A stretch of 64,000 nt of DNA from Amblyomma americanum. Its lineage: Eukaryota > Arthropoda > Arachnida > Ixodida > Ixodidae. A program made the translations under genes and the position numbers. Position 1 is the first letter of the stretch, and every line of letters begins with the position of its first letter. The notes under the pieces were generated by a model that had not been told where the DNA came from, searched no databases, and was given only the letters and a program-made list of their open reading frames with translations. This document shows, piece by piece, positions 33,148 through 44,990 of this stretch. Where the stretch lies: positions 80,026,324 through 80,090,323 of the forward strand of contig NC_135506.1 of assembly GCF_052857255.1 (NCBI RefSeq), given 5' to 3'.

Positions 33148-33540
33148 ATTATAGGCACGCCCAAAACGAGTTGTTGAGGCGTCCGACTGTCATACATGTT
33201 TCCTGTTGTATACTGTCACTCAAGCTTGTGCTATAGAGCTCTTAAAAAATGTCTGATATCTACAAGGCTTGCAAAATATAATAGACCATTACCTTCGATT
33301 TTTCCGTAACAATACTTACACATTCCAAGCTTAATTTAATTTTGTCCGAGAATGATGGACATGCGTGGCCGCGTGCTAGCTCATGACGACAGAGATGCCT
33401 GAGGCGCCAAGTTCGCTGAAATTCCTCAGAACATAATATTGTGCCTTAGTCATATAGCCTACGATACTGCTTTCCGGTTATGGTTTCCAGTACTGCTTTC
33501 CTTGACCACTTAGTATAAGAAATTTACTTTGTGATGTGTG
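33148..33540. other. No recognised gene
   Basis: Upstream flank of the CR1/L2-like LINE; it may include part of that element's 5' UTR. Confidence 0.35.
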
Positions 33541-33549
33541 TTCATTTAA

Positions 33550-33978
33550 AAGAGCCTTTTGAACTGTTGCGACGTCGATTCAAATCCAGGTCCTACTGAT
33601 AAGGAAATGTTGGAGAAGATTCTTTCGGGCCAGAGTGAAATGACAGCGTCCATCAACAACATTTTGACCAATCAAGGAAAGATGGAAGCAGATATAGCAG
33701 GACTGAACGAAAAGATGAAGTGGTTAGATCTTCAAATGGCGTCCTTGAATGAACTAAAAGAGCGAATTTGGGAGTTAAAATCAGCAACGACTGAGCTGGA
33801 AGATAAAATGACACGCCTGCAGGAGAAGGTTGATGAATTACAAAACAGGAGCCGGAGAAATAACTTGATCGTTTTCAGAATAAAAGAGGAGATCGATGAA
33901 ACTGCTGACTTTCTTATCGCGAAGGTGAACGAGACGGTGTTCCAGGAAAAATTAGATGTTACTGTTAAAGGCATATAG
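33550..33978 (+). pseudogene. LINE ORF1 protein with coiled coil and 2A-like N-terminus
   Basis: The frame follows an in-frame TAA and begins K-S-L-L-N-C-C-D-V-D-S-N-P-G-P (motif at 33571-33594). It continues into a heptad-rich coiled coil (about residues 25-95, rich in L, E, K) and R-S-R-R-N-N-L-I-V-F, the usual transition to the RNA-binding domain of L1/CR1-type ORF1 proteins. It stops at TAG after V-K-G-I, well before a full RNA-binding domain. 2A-like oligopeptides at ORF1 N-termini are known in CR1/L2-type elements; here the usual glutamate is an aspartate and the glycine before it is cysteine. Confidence 0.7.
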
Positions 33979-36900
33979 AGACGCCACAGGCTTGGAAGAA
34001 TGAGCGAAAATGGTCGCCCGGTAATCATTAGGTTCTTGGACTACCGCGAAATAATTCCGTCTTAAATGCGTGCTATAAGCTCAAGGAAACAAAATTTTCG
34101 ATCATGGAAGACTTCTCTTTCGCCGTTCGAAATATTATCAAATTTATGGGAAAGCTCAACGGACGAAAGATCGAACGGAGCTTATGTCAAGCTTTTTTTT
34201 AACAAGCTGTGTGTGGATGATAGGATGTTTGCTTGAGACTCAGTGAACAATGCTCGATACAGTATTTCTGAAAAAAGAAATGACCACAAAAAGAAAATAG
34301 GAGGGCATTCACAATAATTAATATTAATTGCCGTAGCGTTGAGAGCAAAGTCGCCCATCTGGAAGGTATGCTGTTATCGCATAATCCGGACATAGCTGGG
34401 CTAACAGAGACGTGATTATATGAAGAAATATTCCCGAGGTTGTGCCAAGAAACTCTAGTCTTTTGGAAAGACCTCGACGGAAGAGGTGGTGGAGTGGCTA
34501 TACTGTTCAAAAGCTCATTTTGTTTTTTGTAAAGTATACGCTAACAATTTCCGATATATCCTTCGAGCTATATATAGACATCCCGGTTCCTCTGTTTCTG
34601 TCTGAGATTAAGTTAAGAAACATCTTTATTGCAACACGAAACCAGACAGTAACTTAAGTATATTTGCACATTTCAACTTGCCAAACATAAACTGCGCTAC
34701 TTTTTCTGTTCAATCTCCGCACGCCGTAGGATATGCACTGCTTGATATTATGTTTGATTTCGATCTTTTACAAATTGTGAAGCACCCTACTAGAATCCAA
34801 CAAGATTCTATATCAATTCTGGATTTATTTTTGGTGCGCGACAGTATCAAATAAAAACTTTCATGTAATGTAGTTGTCGGAATTTCGGATCATCAATCAG
34901 CAAAATCGGTATCAGAAGACATTATTGGACCCAAAGGGTGCCCATTCGACACTTTCCAAATTTTGCCCGTGCTGACAAGGAATCAATTACTGATGTTTTA
35001 GATTATAGATTTATGTACAGCACTTGTAGTGTGGATTACCTGTAGCTGGTTTTCAAAAACATTGTTCGGGACAACATTCAGCGCTTTGTACCAGGGATAT
35101 GCAAGAAGTCAGATAATTACAATCCCTGGATTACGGGAGAAACTGCAATTTTAGCGCAAGCTAAAACGACTAAAGAAAATAACAAAAGGTCTACCTCAGC
35201 CTATCTAGAGGCAAACATTTATGAAGTTTCAGAGAAATTAAAACAGTGCATTCTGAAAGATAAAGAAAAATACTACAATACGCAACTTTTAGCTTTCATA
35301 AAAACTTACCCTGAAAAGTTTTCGTGGTCAATTGCACCAGTTTCTCGTTCTACCGATACGTTTGTTATAAATGGGCAACATGTAAGTGGCAATGTTCAGG
35401 TTTCCTCAGCATTTGATAAAAGCTTTAAGAAAGTTTTCACAAAAGATGACGGGCGTCTCCCACCCTTTAGCATGTCCCTTCCTTCCATGCCTGATGTTGT
35501 AATTTCTCAAGAGGGTGTTTTAAATGTATTGCTAAAACTGGATGTTAAAACATCACCTGGACCAGATGATAATCCGACTGCCTTTATTAAACAGTATGCA
35601 GAGCGGTGTTGCAAATACTTGTGCGTGCTATTCACCCGACCTTTGAAAGAAGGTGTTTTACCGTATGATTCGAAAACTGCTAGAATTGAGCCTTTGTATA
35701 AAGGTGGAGAGAGGACGTGTATTGAAAATAATCGCCGTATTTCTTTAACTTCGACAAAGTGCAAATTAATAGATCACGTCATTCAGAAGCATCTAACTAA
35801 TTTGCTCGCCGAGCATAATGTGCTGGCAGTTATTCAACATGGGTTCAGACGAGCTGGTGGAAACAATTTACAATTTTGCGACATCAATAAACGAAGAAAA
35901 TCAAACAGATGTTATCTTCATGGACATTCGAAAAGCTTTCGATAAGGTTTCGCTCAAGAAACTATTTCATAAACTCAGTATTGTTTTAAATTATAAACAG
36001 ATATTATTATGAATGCGATCGTACCTATCTGATCGCTGTCAGTTTGTCGAACTGCATAAAGCCTCCTGCAATTACGTTCCTGTAATTCTGGCGTTCCCCA
36101 AGGATCCGTCCTCCGCCCGCTACTGTATTTAATATTTATTAATGATATTGTTAAAGACCTGTCAGTACATGTTTAGTTATATGCGGACAACTTCATGCTG
36201 TATGAGAAAAAAAGTTCGACTGAAGATCAAACTAGGCTGAATAATGATCTTGCAAAAAATAGTTTCTTGGTGTGTGAAGTAGCGAATGTCAATTAATGTT
36301 GAAAAAACCGTATTTATGAGAATAACACTAAAAACACTCTTCTATATCACTACACTGCTTATAATAATTTTCTTCATGAAGTAACAGGGTATAAGTGTCT
36401 AGGCCTATAGATTTCTGATAACCTCTCCTGGATCAAGCCTGTAGACAGTGTTTCAGCAAACGCTCTCAGAAAGCTTTTTTCTTACGACGCTCACTTAAGT
36501 TAGCCACCCCTGGTACACGCCTCCTTGCCTACAACACTATTATTAGACCAATCTTAGAACATGCAGTTATTATCTGGGACCCTTTTACAAAGGTAAACAT
36601 AAATAAACCTGAAAGAATCCAAACGAAAGCAGTAACGTTTATATATAACGCTTACGGGTGAGCATCAGTTAGTGACCTCCTCAAAAAAGCGGCTTACCCT
36701 CTATTCCTAACAGAAATCGTATATGTCGCTTAAAGTTTTTCTTTGAATTAAGAATAATTTTAAAGCTGACAACTCCGATATCCTTACTTATTCCTCGGGT
36801 ACCAAACTGCAAATCGCCATTATCTTTCCATAACACCATTAAATTCGCGAGTTAAATTTTTAAATATGCCTTTCTTCCAAGGACCATCACTGATTGGAAT

Positions 36901-37074
36901 AAGCTCACGGATGATGTCAGGCAGACATCACTGCATTTGTTTGAAGACCACTTGAAATGATTGTTGTTTACGACCTTGCCGCGGTATTTTCTTGCTTACT
37001 TTCTATGTGCAATTCTATTTTGTTTGTAAGTGCCTGTGTTTATGTATGTGAACACAATGTTTCCCACCTGCTAT

Positions 37075-37092
37075 GATCTTGTGTACAAGATC
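37075..37092 (+). other. 3' stem-loop of the CR1/L2-like LINE
   Basis: GATCTTG-TGTA-CAAGATC: a perfect 7-bp stem with a 4-base loop, about 20 bases before the A-rich 3' end. 3' hairpins used for template recognition are known for this LINE group; the role here is inferred. Confidence 0.65.
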
Positions 37093-37206
37093 GCAGTATC
37101 CATAAATAAAAAAAATATCTAAGATAGCAATATCTTGATGCCGCCTATTTTACATTACAAGGCGGAGACACCATTAAGCCGACCTCGAAAGCGGTGCCCC
37201 GTGTAG

Positions 37207-38242
37207 GTGTTCGAAGTGATTGAATATTCCACGAGACTACTGCAAACAGTTTGTGGTGACGTGTGTCGTGCCGTGCTTACGCAGCTCTCGGCAGGCACCT
37301 GCTACGCAGTCGTCGCCTACAAATGCCCCGACAAATGGCCATCCTCAAGAGACTTGAGTCTTGGCGTCTGCAGTGGCACTCTTCCAGTTCTTCTTGGTGG
37401 CGGCAATGAGTGCTGCCTCTTTAGGCTTTCCTTGCTGCGACGCTTCAGCTGCTCCTCATGCGGGCGCCTCCTGTACACAGCACATTTCACAACGAACACA
37501 GCAACATGCCTAACACACTCATATAAAAGAGAGAACACTAGAACGACAAAAATACACACAACACAAGGAAAACAAACGAAAAACAACACTTTAGGTAATA
37601 TGGCATTGACAGGTTTCAGCAGATGCGAAACCACAAACACCGCACGAGCCAAGAAACAAAGCGACGGGGCAGTGACACACCGTATACAAACAGTTCACGA
37701 TCTCAACGAGCAGGAATAAATCCGCTGTTGCCACCTCGGCAGCCATGACGATCAAATGTAACAGCGGTCACAGCAAACAGACAGTCACAATACACAAAAC
37801 AAACATTAGGCAGGTTTCCCAGTTGATGAAAATCTGTTGGTCTAACCACTAAATCACCTGGCGGAAAGCATTACTCCCGACTATATATTGCAACCATGCT
37901 TCAGCGGTCACGCCAGAAACAGCGACACGTAGGAGTTCATACCATCACACGGGTTGGCAAAACCACAACGCACATATGCCCATACTATGTAGAGCTGTCG
38001 AGAGCCCAAGACTTAGCTGAACAGAGCTAGGAGTAAATACGTTGCGAAGACATGACAAGCAGCACGACTAGCGATAGACATAGAAGCACCGGCCATAAGT
38101 AGGGACACCACCTACACAGCGCAGGACACCACTCCGAAGGTAGCGTTGCGCACAGCGTGGCAGCGTTGGATCGTCATCGCGGCTCCGCGAAGGCTTCCCA
38201 GAGCGTCTAAATCTACCGGACAAGATAATTTCATGCAAGACG
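37207..38242 (+). repeat. Exon-like unit 8 (Thr-rich exon family), best preserved
   Basis: Acceptor-like GCCCCGTGTAG precedes 37207. In phase 0 the frame is open for 170 codons: V-F-E-V-I-E-Y-S..., the signature G-T-L-P-V-L-L-G-G-G at codons 57-66 (DNA 37375-37404), a second signature-like GCTGCTCCTCATGCGGGCG at 37446-37464, then a Thr-rich part (T-T-N-T-A-T, R-T-T-K-I-H-T-T-Q) to a stop at 37717-37719. C/A-rich DNA continues to about 38050. Donor GCAAGACG|GTGAGT at 38243-38248. The signature lies a whole number of codons from the acceptor, as in units 12 and 16. The function of the encoded protein is unknown. Confidence 0.55.
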
Positions 38243-38287
38243 GTGAGTTTACACGCAGCAACCTCGCAATTAATTCTTTTTGTTTAT

Positions 38288-38517
38288 TTTGTGAGGTTTA
38301 AAGTTCCAAAGCTGCTCGGGCTATGAGGAATGCTGTTATGGAGGGCGCCAGATAATTTCTACCGCCTGAGGTTCTTTAACGCGCACTGAGATAAGACAGT
38401 ACATAAGCCTGCAGCATTTTGCCACCTCTACCGAAGTGCAACCACCGCGGACGCAATCGAGCCTGAGTCTCTTGCGTCATCAGCCGAGCGCCATAACCAA
38501 TGAGCCACCGCGAGTGC
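38288..38517 (-). mobile_element. tRNA-derived SINE, 'GGGACGTTAA' family, diverged
   Basis: On the minus strand: CGCGGTGGCTCATTGGTTATG, CGCTCGGCTGATGACGC, TTGCGTCCGCGGTGG, CGCGTTAAAGAACCTCAGG, CATAGCCCGAGCAGCTTTGG. Lies 45 bases after the donor of unit 8. Confidence 0.7.
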
Positions 38518-40924
38518 TATACAGCGCATTTGACGCATTTATGTGAAGAAAGAACATACAGTTTCCAACGTTTCAATGAAACTGGGGCTATGAGGCGAGC
38601 CGTAATACAATGGAAACTGAATGCATGACGCTTCGATGGTCTCCCGCAGTCAAATAAATAGGGACACAAATTTCAACCCGTGCTGTACTGTTGCTGCCGG
38701 CGCAAAATATATTAGCAGACCCGCTCCACTCTGAGCTTGTAGGCATCGACAGCAGCGTGAGTTAAATTACAGAACGCCACATCGTATCAGGCTTCCGCAA
38801 GAAAAAAAACAGTTATAAAAATCGATGAACATCCATCCAGAACCAGGCCTATTTCTCAACATTGCATATGGCAGCGCTGCCTGTGAGCAAAATAAACATT
38901 TCCACGTTCTAAACTGTTTTGAACTGCTTTGGGAAGTTCATCTGATGCCGCAAGTGGTGGGACTGTCTACTCGGCATCAGTCGATGCAAAATTGAGCATG
39001 AACTCTCCAAACCTGCGAATCATTTTGTCTGGTGTTTCCATGCTCCTCATCGGACCTTTCAACATGTGTGGCCAGTACCTTTTACCGTTACATTTGACGT
39101 TACATAAAGCTCGCTTAATGCGTTGCTGTTGTGCATGGTTGCGGCCATTACGACCGCTCTATGTCGCATGCAATCTACTGGCTTTTTGTATACAAATGCA
39201 TGGGGCGCTGTTATTAGCACAGCGTCTTGTTATCTGCAGGCTTACGAGATTCTTTTAACGCGTGATGTACGTGGTTGGTGTGAAGATGTTCAGGAAGTGA
39301 GTCTCGGGAAATTGCGACACACGTTCTCCGTCCCTTAAGAATGCCGCAGCGTCCCAGTGAAGTAGCATTGACGATACAGCGATAGTTGGATTTCTTCAGC
39401 TCCACATTTCACAATGAAACCTGTTTCACTGGCAGTGCCAGGTCAAACACGTTTGAGAAAGTCTAATGGAAGAGCATTGAGCTAACAGGTTAACTTTGCG
39501 AGAGCTGACATTACTGCACTGAAAACTCCAATGATTATTCTCTGTAAAAAATTGTTTCTCTGGCTCTCTATATCCATGTTGACTTTTGTCTTCCGCCAGC
39601 AAAGAACTTAGTTATCGGCGAGGAAATTTTAGTTGTTCTTGCCGCCAGTCGATTAAGTCGTGGCTTTACCAAAAAGGAACGGTTGCCGCCGCTTTGAAGG
39701 GAATGGTGCCAGAAATTCAATGTCGACGCGCGCAGTTTAATTGCGAAATCAGCCGGTGGTGACACCACTTGTTTTCCGTTTTCTCAGACTGTTTATTTTT
39801 AAAACTTTTCAAAGGTAGTCTATAATTATAATATTGTACCCTACTGATAAAGGTCGTCTTATCCTTGTTCTCAGTGTCATCCATTCTGTGGCATTCCGAC
39901 CTCCGTGGCCCGGTGATTTCCGCCTCTGTACTTGCCACAAAGCGAGTTTTATATCGCAACAGCCCGCCATGCTCAACCTGGTGCTGAGCATGGATTTGAC
40001 TCCCAGGTATATTGAGAATCCTGCGCATTTCAACCAAAAACTTCAATAATTATTGCGAGTTTTCATCGCGCTCTTTTGGAGCCATCTTTAAAGATTAGGG
40101 ACTTATCAATTGTTGAAAAATGTACAGTATGTCAGACCCTCTTGTGAGCATTGCTTATGGTTCAGGTTTCTGAGATTTAAGCCTTTCATATGAGGTCAAT
40201 TCACGGAGTAGTTGGCTGTAAATGAATGACTACCAAAAACTAATGACTGCAAGCATGTTTTACCGGAGTAGCAACTTTCGGCCACCTGTCCGACTAGCGC
40301 CAGCGCTACAGCTTTTTCCCCTGTCACCAAACTAGCACGTAGGTTTCAATTTAGCGAAGTGTAGTCCTGGGTAGCTGTAACTAGGTAAGAGCAGAGAGGA
40401 AACTATTATTCGACCTCTGCTGTGGCCGAATGAGTCTTCATGCCGGCGGTAACTTGAGAGGCTTGCCATTTCAGATTAACTTCCACGTCACACTGCATTA
40501 CAGGACAGTCCACGGCGGAGCTGGTCGCACAGCTTCGAATGTAGAGGGCTGGACAGCCGCCGCCGTACATCACATGGCAGAGTGCCGTACGTGAAATGTA
40601 ATCGGATTGAATACCATCTGCAGTATTTTTCTATTTCATGAGTTATCTGCTTGATAAAATAAATTCTGGATGATTTTCTTATCAAATAAAAAAAAAAACT
40701 TCTTTCTTTTGCCAGAAAGATGGTTCGCTTCAGGGATAAGTAGGTGTACTGCTGCTACCCGTTTTTTTGATACTGTTTGAAACGTTGCGCCGGAGATAAT
40801 AGATGTTCGGTGCATGGGCAGTTTATTTGAATGCAAAACCTATAACACGCGTGCTCTAAACTTGGGAGCCCTAATAAAACAATAATGTGGGATAAAATGA
40901 GTGCCGTATTTTAGGACACCGGGT
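38518..40924. other. No recognised gene
   Basis: Several short frames, none with recognisable domains. No repeat family identified. Confidence 0.35.
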
Positions 40925-41068
40925 AGTTTAGAACTCCTGAGTGTTCTTCAACGAGAAATGACATCCCGCAGCCCCCCGGCACCTTTGCATATCGCCTGTA
41001 TGCAGTGGTGTCGATGCAGATGGACTTCGGCTCTTCAGAAAAAATAAAACCACTGAGTCACTGCTGTG
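40925..41068 (-). mobile_element. Degraded tRNA-derived SINE
   Basis: On the minus strand CCACAGCAGTGACTCAGTGG at the head, CATACAGGCGATATGCAAAGG, and GGGATGTCATTTCTCGTTGAAGAACAC. Order and spacing fit the 'GGGACGTTAA' family but the copy is very diverged. Confidence 0.35.
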
Positions 41069-41370
41069 GACCACAGAAATGCTTTGTGAATATTACAAAG
41101 CACTTTAAAGTCATCAACCGTTGGTTACGGAGTAGAAGTGGAGCACAGTATTTTTTTTGCTCGTGTACTTGATATAAGCTGCCCAAGAAAGTACGAGACT
41201 TTATCCGAGTAAAGAACCCTCGTAAACAGCGCAAGGCAGTCATGGCAGCGCGTTGTAGTGCATTCTTCTCGCTGCCGGAAATCAGAATTATGACTTGCTG
41301 CCTGAAATCAGCATTATGAAGATGATGATGACCGGTGATTCTATGCACGTTATTGCAGATTATTCTGCAA

Positions 41371-41862
41371 GTTATCGCATCTGTGCTGGGCCAAGGCCAG
41401 CCGCTTGATACCTCGCAAAGCGGCGATGCTGCCTCTTCCTGGAGACCAGAGTCCTGGCAGGGACTTTGGCGCGTTTCGTTCTGCGACTGATTCACCAGCT
41501 CTACAAACTTGTGCCATACTGGAGCAGTGTGCTTCAAAGCGGCGCTTCTTCCATTCCTGATGTAGAGGGCAATCATCGACCGCCCGGTGCCAAGCTCATC
41601 GGCATCAATACAGTTCTTCTTGAGAGCGTCGGCTGCACAGCATGGAACCTGACATGGCCTTAACCAATGCAAGAACAACTGGCGACAAGCCTGCAACGAT
41701 TAAACGTTCAGTACAACCACAAAATTCACCAGGGCGACCACAACACGAAAGCAGCGGGGCACTACCACAACGGGGCACTACCGCAGGAAGCCCGGCGGAT
41801 GCATCCACTAATGCACACGGCCAGCCGAAACTAGATATTGCAGACGACGTCGAACGCAAGTG
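41371..41862 (+). repeat. Exon-like unit 9 (Thr-rich exon family)
   Basis: Starts GTTATCGCATCTGTGCTG (V-I-A-S-V-L) after TATTCTGCAA, a probable acceptor with the final G mutated. Signature-like DNA at 41601-41626 (ATACAGTTCTTCTTGAG). The following open stretch (41642-41866) is rich in T, P, S, Q and N, e.g. G-A-L-P-Q-R-G-T-T-A-G-S-P-A. Donor-like AAGTG|GTAAAC at 41863. The acceptor and signature are out of phase, so the copy is probably dead. Confidence 0.45.
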
Positions 41863-42496
41863 GTAAACGAAGCATTGCTAAAATGGGTCGGCTCCTGCCA
41901 CGACAAAATACCGGTGAGCAAAGTTCGTGTTCGACGCTATTGCAGAGGCGGGAAATAAAAGGTAGTGACTTTGTGTTGGGAAACGTTGCTGTGAGGGTCA
42001 CTTTACGCGCTTGCAATCCTGGCGGTAATGGAACTGCACTCGCGGGATGTGATAGCGACGAAATGCTCTATGGGAAGATGCAGGGGAAAAAGGTTCTCGT
42101 GTTACATATTATTCGTGAGCGATTTACACGCGGACGCCTTTAGGACAGCTAACTCTCATTTTATATGCAGCAGTGTTCATGTTTACACCCCCCTTCAAAT
42201 GTGTACGGCCCAAGGGGTTTGCTGGTGAAGCCTGCTGCATGGCTCGTTATGCACCCTCAGAAACCATAACCTCTCAAAAGAGCAATAGCATCGCGTCCCA
42301 AATTCTAAAGCTTTGGAGTGCCATATATGCTAGGGAGCCCCGATAAACAGCTTAGAAGCAAACCCTTTGGGCAGTATACTTTTGAGGGGTACTATCCTAC
42401 TACAGACAGTGGTTAGGACGAGAACCTCTCGATGTTCAGATCTCCTATTTCATCGATGCTTTTTAGGCTCAGATCAGTTTCAATTCTCAGCAGTCA
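41863..42496. other. No recognised gene
   Basis: Nothing identifiable. Confidence 0.35.
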
Positions 42497-42725
42497 CAGT
42501 GGCTCAGTGGTTATTGCGCTCGTCTGCTTACCCAAAAGGCGCGGGTTCGACCCCGGCCGCAGCGGTCGCATTTCGATGGAGGCGAAATGTTGAAGCTCCT
42601 GTACTGTGCGTCTGAGCACGTTAAAGAGCCCCGGGTCGGGGCGTCAGAATATTTCTGAGCCCTCCACTACGGCGTCCCACATAGCCTGACGTGCTTTGGA
42701 ACTTTAGATCCCATAAAATAAAACT
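42497..42725 (+). mobile_element. tRNA-derived SINE, 'GGGACGTTAA' family, near full length
   Basis: CAGTGGCTCAGTGGTTATTGC (A box), GCGGGTTCGACCCCGGCCGC (B box), TTTCGATGGAGGCGAAATG, GAGCACGTTAAAGAGCCCC, CCTCCACTACGGCGTCCCAC, ATAGCCTGACGTGCTTTGG and a CCATAAAATAAAAC tail. The best full head of this family in the window. Confidence 0.85.
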
Positions 42726-44350
42726 AAAAACCTATTTGACATCTACCATAGCCTCAGGTGATTTGGACTGAGGCGCTTCTTTTATTAAACATGTAGACAG
42801 CAGTCATCTACCGCCATTGTCTTTAGTATGTATAGCATTCCTAAAATGTATACAGACCAAATGTTTACGCCCATGAAATCAAACTAAAAACCTACTTCAC
42901 ATTTACTGGTTTTATAATGGCAAAGGGAGTATCATCGGCCCATTCAGGGCTAATACTGTGCTATACCGCTTCTATCGTAGTTTTTTTTCGGAATGGGAGT
43001 GCAATAGTACTGTCACGCTGCATATTTATTTTTTGTGAACATCATATGCTAAGGAGATTATTACACGTCACTGTAGAGAGAGCACTATATGACTATAATG
43101 CTTTTGACTGGTTGCTCTGTTAGACAGTAGTGTCGAGACTCTTCTGCTAGTGCAGTACAATGATGAGTTGGTTGGTTCCTTTTTAGAGGTTCTTGGATGT
43201 TGCGTTTGTGCTCCTTTCAACTTGGCCTAAAGAAGAGGTTATATCTTAGACAAGTGCAGTTAACAAACTAGTTGCTGCGCACAACGCTTGACTGTAGGCC
43301 AAATGTTCAGTATGGTCATGCTCAGCATGGTGAGCAATTTCTACATAAGTTTTGTTTCGCGATTCCTTTATTGAGCTCTTTTATGGAAGTAACCTGGCTC
43401 GTTCACAAAAGCATAATGCATAGAGAGACCAGCGGTCACAGTGATGAAGCTGCGATGAGCACAGACGCTTCGCACTGCTTAATCGTAATGTTGAAACAGG
43501 AGTGCGAAAACGCTGTTTCTGATTTGCAGCTTAAGTAAGCATTTGATTCCTTGTAACGCGGTCGCACGTGCGCTCCAGTGACATGTTAGCAGGAAAACGA
43601 GTGACCACGCTTAGCACGTTAATTCTGGCTATGCGTAATCTCAGTGCATTCGTTCTAAGCTCAGATAACTCAGACCATGAAATCCGCTGGTATAATCGCT
43701 TCTGAACATGCTGGACAAATTTCCAATGAAACATCCCACTGAATATTTTGGCGAAAAAGCTAACTTATTTATCTTTTGTTAGCAACCATACCACGGAAAT
43801 ATAAAAAGTGTTTAAAAACTTCTTGATACTGACTTTTTTCCTGCACCCTAGAAGGCTGAAAACAAACCATCATTAAATCGATGAGCATAGTTTGGCGCTC
43901 TGGTACGGTTTGCCTGATTTCTTTGTTCAACTCTGCCGATCTACAACCAAGAGATTAATTTCCCATGAGCGCTACGTGGCATTCAATGTCCCGTAGGTGG
44001 ACGCATGCTATGAGGCTGGCCGAAGGGTTGAACCCCCAATTTCAATACTGAGCTTGTATGACGCCTAGTGACGCATATGGGACAGCACAAATGCGCGTTT
44101 CGTGCTCTACCTCCGCCAAAGCGCGTCCGCTGCTGCTGGGAGTGAATCCCACTACTTTGAGCGGGAAGCGCGCCCAAGCAGCACAGAGCATCGGACCATT
44201 GTTAAGCATGTTTTGGTTAAGACCGGTCTTACAAAAGACCAGGCTTTGGCGACATGTTACCAATGTTAGGCCGATGCCCTGTGCTGCTCGGGCAGTGGCG
44301 CCTAGTCAACATAAAGCTAACTGAAATGGGTCGGCGCTTCGTTTTTGCAG
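42726..44350. other. No recognised gene
   Basis: AT-rich. Two near-identical phrases AAACTAAAAACCTA(T/C)TT(G/C)ACAT occur at about 42722-42744 and 42881-42903. No gene seen. Ends at the acceptor CGTTTTTGCAG of unit 10. Confidence 0.35.
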
Positions 44351-44990
44351 CTATACAGATCACCTGTGGCGAGGCCTGCAGATTCAGCTGCGGACGGAGC
44401 TTTGCCAAGCCGTCCATGCCCATTGCTTGACATCTCCAGAGCGCCAAGGGACTGATGTTCGGTGGCCCTGGCAGCACTTCTCCTTTTCTCTTTGTTCGCG
44501 GGTGTCTGCGCCCCTGTCCGTTCCCCCAAGGTGGCACTGGTGCTGTTCCTCATGCCTTTGGTGGCCTCCTAGCTCACTTCCTACACCGACACTCACAGCA
44601 AGTATGATCATCTGAGAAGCTATCCCAACACCTGACAACGCGTAATCACACAAAAACCATAAACACTGTGTCCACAACAATACAAGCAGTACAAGCGCAG
44701 AAACAGCCAAGTGAGCGAGGAAGTGCATACAAGGTATATAGGAGACAGGTTTCATCGAATGCGTGTGCACAACCACGTTAAACATCACCCTGAGACATAA
44801 CAGCGACCACAGCAAACAGCTACAAGTACAGGCTGCGCAACCACTGACACAATCACACCACCTAACGTTAAAAATATTAGCACCAGAAAGATTGTAAAGA
44901 CAGCAAAGACAACATTCGTGATGCCCAAGGAACCCTATTGAAGCAATCGCACGAACAACGCCGACACAAAAGTTCACAAACCTATTTTAA
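44351..44990 (+). repeat. Exon-like unit 10 (Thr-rich exon family)
   Basis: Acceptor CGCTTCGTTTTTGCAG. Signature at 44533-44571 reads G-T-G-A-V-P-H-A-F-G-G-L-L. A C/A-rich segment follows (44580-44990, e.g. CCACAACAATACAAGC). Acceptor and signature are out of phase. No donor found. Confidence 0.5.

Larger units (their letters stand above)
33541..37118 (+). mobile_element. CR1/L2-like LINE, nearly complete but decayed
   Basis: Order of parts: ORF1 (33550-33978); endonuclease start at about 34317 (I-N-C-R-S-V-E-S-K-V-A-H-L-E-G, then N-P-D-I-A-G-L-T-E-T followed by a stop where W is expected); linker and reverse transcriptase (about 35470-36250) with S-P-G-P-D-D, R-R-I-S-L-T-S and the catalytic box as Y-A-D-N (about 36181-36192, normally Y-A-D-D); a C-terminal part with I-I-R-P-I-L-E-H; 3' UTR ending in a stem-loop and AATAAA-rich tail. 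Many stops and frameshifts show it is dead. Endonuclease plus RT without RNase H, an N-terminal 2A-like motif and a 3' hairpin fit the CR1/L2 group. Confidence 0.85.

Noticed and set aside
41058..41696. 212-codon minus-strand open frame
   Set aside because: It overlaps exon-like unit 9 on the opposite strand and a degraded SINE; no domains are recognisable.
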